Assembly: GCA_021789735.1 (NCBI GenBank)
Contig: JAJYJB010000099.1
Location: 1 to 7,601 of the forward strand
Direction of reading: 5' to 3'
Origin: Nitrospirota bacterium
GTDB taxonomy: Bacteria > Nitrospirota > Thermodesulfovibrionia > Thermodesulfovibrionales > JdFR-88
Length of the DNA: 7,601 nucleotides
Part shown: piece after piece, positions 5,013 to 7,601 of the stretch
How positions within the stretch are numbered: the first letter of the stretch is position 1
Layout: every line of letters begins with the position of its first letter
Notes under the pieces: generated by a model
Seen by the model: only the letters and a program-made list of their open reading frames with translations
Database searches by the model: none
What the model was told of the DNA's origin: nothing
Translations under genes and position numbers: made by a program

Positions 5013-6022
5013 AGAACAAGGTCCTTATAGTAAAGCCTAGCTCGCTTGGAGATATCATCCATTCCCTGCCTTTTCTCTATTCGGTGAAGGAGCAGATGCC
5101 GGAGGCCAGGGTCCACTGGGTGATAGCGGAGGGCTTGGCTCCGCTATTGGAAGGGCATCCGCTGATAGACAGGCTCTGGAAGATAAACAAAGACGAATGG
5201 AAAAAACCGTCGAAGGCCTTTCAGACCATCGGGCAATTCAGGGCACTCTCCGCGAAGCTCAGAAAGGAAAAATTTGATGCCGTTTTCGACCTCCAGGGCC
5301 TTCTGAGGAGCGCCATTATATCGAGGATGGCCGGAGCAAAGGCCGTTGTGGGGTTCAGGGAGGCCAGGGAAGGCGGAAGCCTTTTTTATACGCACAAGGT
5401 GAGCGTTTCCTCTCTTGGGAAAATGCATGCGCCCATGCATGCGGTCGAAAGGTACCTGAAAATGGCCCAGTTTGCGGGCATCGAGCCCAGGCTGGGATTC
5501 CCCCTTCCGCAGGGCAAAGATTTCGTGTCTCCTTTCAGGTCCGGTGAATATGCGGTTATGGCCCCCGGGGCAAGGTGGCCCTCAAAAAGATGGCCCGCTC
5601 CGGGCTGGGGAGAGCTTGCAAGAAAGTTTTCTCCCGTACCCATGGTCATCGTCGGGGCGGTATCGGATGCGGCGCTGGCCGCTGAGATCGCCTCGTGTTC
5701 AGGTGGGGCGGCAATCCCTTTTGCAGGCAAAAGCTCCCTTAAAGGACTTGTGGAGATAATAAGAGGCGCGAAGTTCATGGTCACCAATGATTCCGGGCCG
5801 ATGCACATAGCGGCGGCCCTGGAGGTGCCTGTCTTTGCCGTATTCGGCCCGACAGACCCTGAGCTTACCGGGCCTTACGGCAAGGGGATCCGGGCGGTCA
5901 TAAAGGGGCAGGCAAAATGTTCGCCCTGCCGGAACAGGACCTGCAAGGACATGAGTTGCATGAATGCCGTAAGCGTGGATATGGTGGAACGGGAGATAAG
6001 AAATCTCTTGCCCATGGAGTGA
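4982..6022 (+). CDS. waaC: LPS heptosyltransferase I (WaaC-like), GT9 family
   Basis: The gene encodes 346 residues, the usual length for a GT9 heptosyltransferase. It would transfer the first L-glycero-D-manno-heptose from ADP-heptose to Kdo2-lipid A at the cytoplasmic side of the inner membrane. Seen: the N-terminal LIVKPSSLGDIIHSLP motif, with Asp24 matching the catalytic Asp of WaaC; FDLQGLLRSA (102-111); the APGARWPSKRWP motif (194-205); the donor-binding TNDSGPMHIA (268-277); and FGPTDPELTGP. A four-Cys stretch (Cys313, 316, 321, 326) precedes the C-terminus. The KPSSLGD form fits WaaC better than WaaF, whose partner is the upstream fused gene. The start overlaps the preceding gene by 31 bases. 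The nearest purine-rich SD-like stretch (4955-4960) is about 21 bases away, so translation probably depends on coupling. No intrinsic terminator follows. Exact acceptor specificity is inferred. Confidence 0.92.
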   Translation: MAERSLQNSIKNKVLIVKPSSLGDIIHSLPFLYSVKEQMPEARVHWVIAEGLAPLLEGHPLIDRLWKINKDEWKKPSKAFQTIGQFRALSAKLRKEKFDAVFDLQGLLRSAIISRMAGAKAVVGFREAREGGSLFYTHKVSVSSLGKMHAPMHAVERYLKMAQFAGIEPRLGFPLPQGKDFVSPFRSGEYAVMAPGARWPSKRWPAPGWGELARKFSPVPMVIVGAVSDAALAAEIASCSGGAAIPFAGKSSLKGLVEIIRGAKFMVTNDSGPMHIAAALEVPVFAVFGPTDPELTGPYGKGIRAVIKGQAKCSPCRNRTCKDMSCMNAVSVDMVEREIRNLLPME

Positions 6023-6158
6023 TGCTAACACCATCCACCTCCCCATTTGCATACCCCACACGGGAATAAAATGTGGTAGGATTTACATAGTATTATTTAA
6101 TAAGGGCCGGACATTTTGAACCGATATTTTAAATTTAATCGATATTTGGGGGGCCTGG
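6023..6158. promoter_or_regulatory. Intergenic region before the USP gene, with a direct repeat
   Basis: This stretch separates the LPS operon from the stress-protein gene. CGATATTT occurs twice, at 6122-6129 and 6140-6147, 18 bases apart and immediately before the G-run at 6148-6153 that may serve as a poor Shine-Dalgarno. AT-rich hexamers resembling -35 and -10 boxes occur (TTTACA 6082-6087, TATTAT 6091-6096, TTGAAC 6116-6121), but no pair has good spacing. A promoter is likely here on context, not placed. Confidence 0.3.
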
Positions 6159-7085
6159 ATGAAGATACTGCTTGCCACTGATGGATCGGAGCAATCGGAA
6201 AAGGCCGCCAGCCTTGTTACCAGGTTCGAACTCACCCCGGATGATGAGGTCATAGTTTTCCACGCCATAAGCTGGATACCTTTCCATGAGGACAGGGAAT
6301 CTTTCTACAAGAACCTATCTTTCCTCAGGCGGGAAGTGGCCGGAAAGATCATAGATTCCACTGTCAACATACTGAAACCCGTTTCAGCCCGGATAAGGAC
6401 CGCCACAAGAGAAGGGTTCGCGGACAAGGCCATCCTGGAAGAGGCCACCGAATCGGATGTGGACCTGATCGTCATGGGGGCAAGGGGGCTTAAGGGAGTC
6501 TCGTCCTTCCTTCTGGGAAGTATTACAAGGAGTGCGGCGATACAGTCGGCAAAGCCGCTGCTGGTTGTGAAGAACATGCGCATCGAGGAGGGCGGGGAAA
6601 AACAAAAAAAACCTTTGTTGAATGTCCTGATGGCAACGGACGGGTCAGATTCTTCTTATGCCGCGGCCCGGTTCCTTGCCTCGATGCCTCTGCCTGCCAG
6701 GACGCCGGTAAGATTGCTGAACGTAAGCTGGTCCGCCGTTTCCGACATCCCGGACAGATATATCATCGAGGTGGACGACCTGGTTAAACAGGAGATAGAA
6801 CGCGCAAGGGAAAACGAATATGCCGCCTCCGGGGGTCTGGTCCGCCGGGCCAGGGCTGAGCTTGAAAAGAAGTTCAGCGACATAAGCGAGACCATCAGAC
6901 TTGGCGATCCCGCCGAGGAGATAATTGCCGAGGCCCGCGCCTGGGAAGCGGACATGGTTGTCGTCGGCTGCAGGGGCCTGAGAGGGATAAGGGGCATGAT
7001 AGGTTCGGTCTCCAGGAAAGTCCTGGGCCACGCTGATTACTCTGTCCTTATGGGCAGGATGTGCGTAGATAAAAATAAAAAATAA
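6159..7085 (+). CDS. Tandem-domain universal stress protein (UspA superfamily)
   Basis: The gene encodes 308 residues made of two USP domains, the length expected for a tandem USP. Domain 1 (about 1-140) has the ATP-site Asp8 in LLATDGS and the nucleotide-binding motif GARG-x8-GS (108-121). Domain 2 (about 152-298) repeats this with LMATDGS (Asp161) and GCRG-x8-GS (270-283). Both domains keep the glycine motif, so both could bind ATP. A charged linker (141-152) joins them. Such proteins are cytoplasmic and are induced by starvation, oxidative or respiratory stress in other bacteria, but the exact role here is unknown. There is no signal peptide. The start has only a G-rich, imperfect Shine-Dalgarno (6148-6153). 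It lies alone between the LPS operon and nrdJ, with about 49 bases to the latter, so cotranscription with nrdJ is possible. No terminator is seen between them. Confidence 0.94.
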   Translation: MKILLATDGSEQSEKAASLVTRFELTPDDEVIVFHAISWIPFHEDRESFYKNLSFLRREVAGKIIDSTVNILKPVSARIRTATREGFADKAILEEATESDVDLIVMGARGLKGVSSFLLGSITRSAAIQSAKPLLVVKNMRIEEGGEKQKKPLLNVLMATDGSDSSYAAARFLASMPLPARTPVRLLNVSWSAVSDIPDRYIIEVDDLVKQEIERARENEYAASGGLVRRARAELEKKFSDISETIRLGDPAEEIIAEARAWEADMVVVGCRGLRGIRGMIGSVSRKVLGHADYSVLMGRMCVDKNKK

Positions 7086-7120
7086 GAAATCATAAAAAAG
7101 TGACCGCTGTTCTTCAAAAG

Positions 7121-7125
7121 AGGGG
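7121..7125 (+). promoter_or_regulatory. nrdJ: Ribosome binding site supporting a TTG start of nrdJ
   Basis: AGGGG lies nine bases before TTG 7135. The frame is open only from 7096 and has no ATG or GTG before the conserved protein start, so TTG is the best start. Confidence 0.6.
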
Positions 7126-7134
7126 CAAAAAACC

Positions 7135-7601
7135 TTGGAACTGTCCCGCAACGCCAGGAAAGTCCTCAGAGCGAGATATCTTTTAAAGGACGAGCACGGC
7201 GAGCCAACTGAGACACCTGGGGAGATGATGAGGAGGGTGGCCCACCACATCGCCCAGGCGGAGGCGGACTATGGCGGGGACGCGGGCCTATGGGAAGAAC
7301 TTTTTTACGGGCTTCTTACCAGCCTTAAATTCCTGCCTAATTCCCCAGCCCTTATGAACGCCGGCAAGGCCATGGGGCAGCTTGCCGCCTGTTTCGTTCT
7401 TCCCGTCGAGGACTCGATGGCAAGCATATTCGGCACGCTTAAAAACGCCGCCGGCATCCTTCAAAGCGGGGGCGGCACCGGATTTTCCTTCTCCCACCTG
7501 AGGCCCAGGTCGGACCTGGTCCGCTCCACCATGGGGGTGGCCAGCGGGCCCGTCTCTTTCATGAAGATCTATAACACCGCGACCGACGTCATAAAACAGG
7601 G
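7135..7601 (+). CDS. nrdJ: Adenosylcobalamin-dependent ribonucleotide reductase (class II), 5' part
   Basis: This is the N-terminal 155 residues of a class II ribonucleotide reductase, which makes deoxyribonucleotides with an adenosylcobalamin-derived radical. The gene runs off the window. Seen: an LSRNARKVL start, YLLKDEHGEPTETP (15-28), LPNSPALMNAG (67-77), GQLAACFVLPVEDS (81-94) with the first active-site redox Cys86, LQSGGGTGFSFSHLRP (109-124), and GVASGPVSFMKIYNTATDVIKQ (134-155, given as landmarks). These match the NrdJ type of Thermotoga and many anaerobes. The catalytic cysteine and C-terminal redox pair lie beyond the window. The protein starts directly at the conserved LS-NA segment, so it lacks an N-terminal ATP-cone. 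The start is TTG with AGGGG nine bases before it, and no ATG or GTG is available upstream in frame. An in-frame stop at 7093 limits the 5' end. Confidence 0.94.
   Translation, partial: MELSRNARKVLRARYLLKDEHGEPTETPGEMMRRVAHHIAQAEADYGGDAGLWEELFYGLLTSLKFLPNSPALMNAGKAMGQLAACFVLPVEDSMASIFGTLKNAAGILQSGGGTGFSFSHLRPRSDLVRSTMGVASGPVSFMKIYNTATDVIKQ

Noticed and set aside
5423..5443. ATGCATGCG repeated with a 12-base period inside waaC.
   Set aside because: It is in frame and encodes part of the HAPMHAVER segment. The His-Ala pattern fits the protein family, so coding constraint explains it.
6056..6076. CCACA/TGTGG hairpin after waaC as an operon terminator.
   Set aside because: The stem is only 5 bp, and no T-run follows, so it is unlikely to terminate transcription.
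6645..7250. A 201-aa minus-strand open frame across the USP/nrdJ junction.
   Set aside because: It is antisense to two well-identified genes and shows no domain of its own.

Overview
The window comes from a Gram-negative bacterium. The evidence is two lipopolysaccharide inner-core heptosyltransferase genes (waaF-like and waaC-like) plus a heptose-bisphosphate phosphatase (gmhB) domain. A class II (adenosylcobalamin-dependent) ribonucleotide reductase and a tandem universal stress protein suggest an anaerobe or facultative anaerobe, possibly a Desulfobacterota- or Nitrospirota-like lineage. That placement is an impression from gene style, not a demonstrated assignment. Coding GC is moderately high and codon use looks uniform across the main genes.

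Layout. 1-117 is the 3' end of a group II intron: a foldable domain V with a CGC-type triad and a domain VI with a bulged adenosine near the 3' end, of the bacterial class C type. Its reverse transcriptase would lie upstream of the window. 285-569 is a small secreted protein. It shares a strong 15-bp bidirectional terminator (589-630) with a convergent MFS transporter (minus strand, 654-1862). A divergent intergenic region leads to a small cupin gene (2041-2376). 2377-2709 has no convincing gene but carries several inverted repeats, including a 12-bp G/C-rich pair.

The core of the window is a tightly packed LPS operon (2710-6022). It contains a waaF-gmhB fusion (heptosyltransferase II plus D,D-heptose 1,7-bisphosphate phosphatase), an unrecognised 229-aa protein, and a waaC-like heptosyltransferase I. 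The genes overlap by 4 and 31 bases, so translation is probably coupled. The phosphatase domain acts early in ADP-heptose synthesis, and the two transferases add heptose to the LPS inner core. The middle protein's role is unknown, but its position makes it a candidate for envelope or core-assembly work. A tandem USP gene follows (6159-7085), then the 5' part of nrdJ (7135 to the window end), which probably starts at TTG.

Most interesting points: the intron 3' end, the waaF-gmhB fusion, the unknown gene embedded by overlaps between two heptosyltransferases, a four-cysteine signature shared by both transferases but expanded by an insert in one, and the structured gene-free stretch before the operon. 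I do not see strong evidence for a wholly new multi-gene system.
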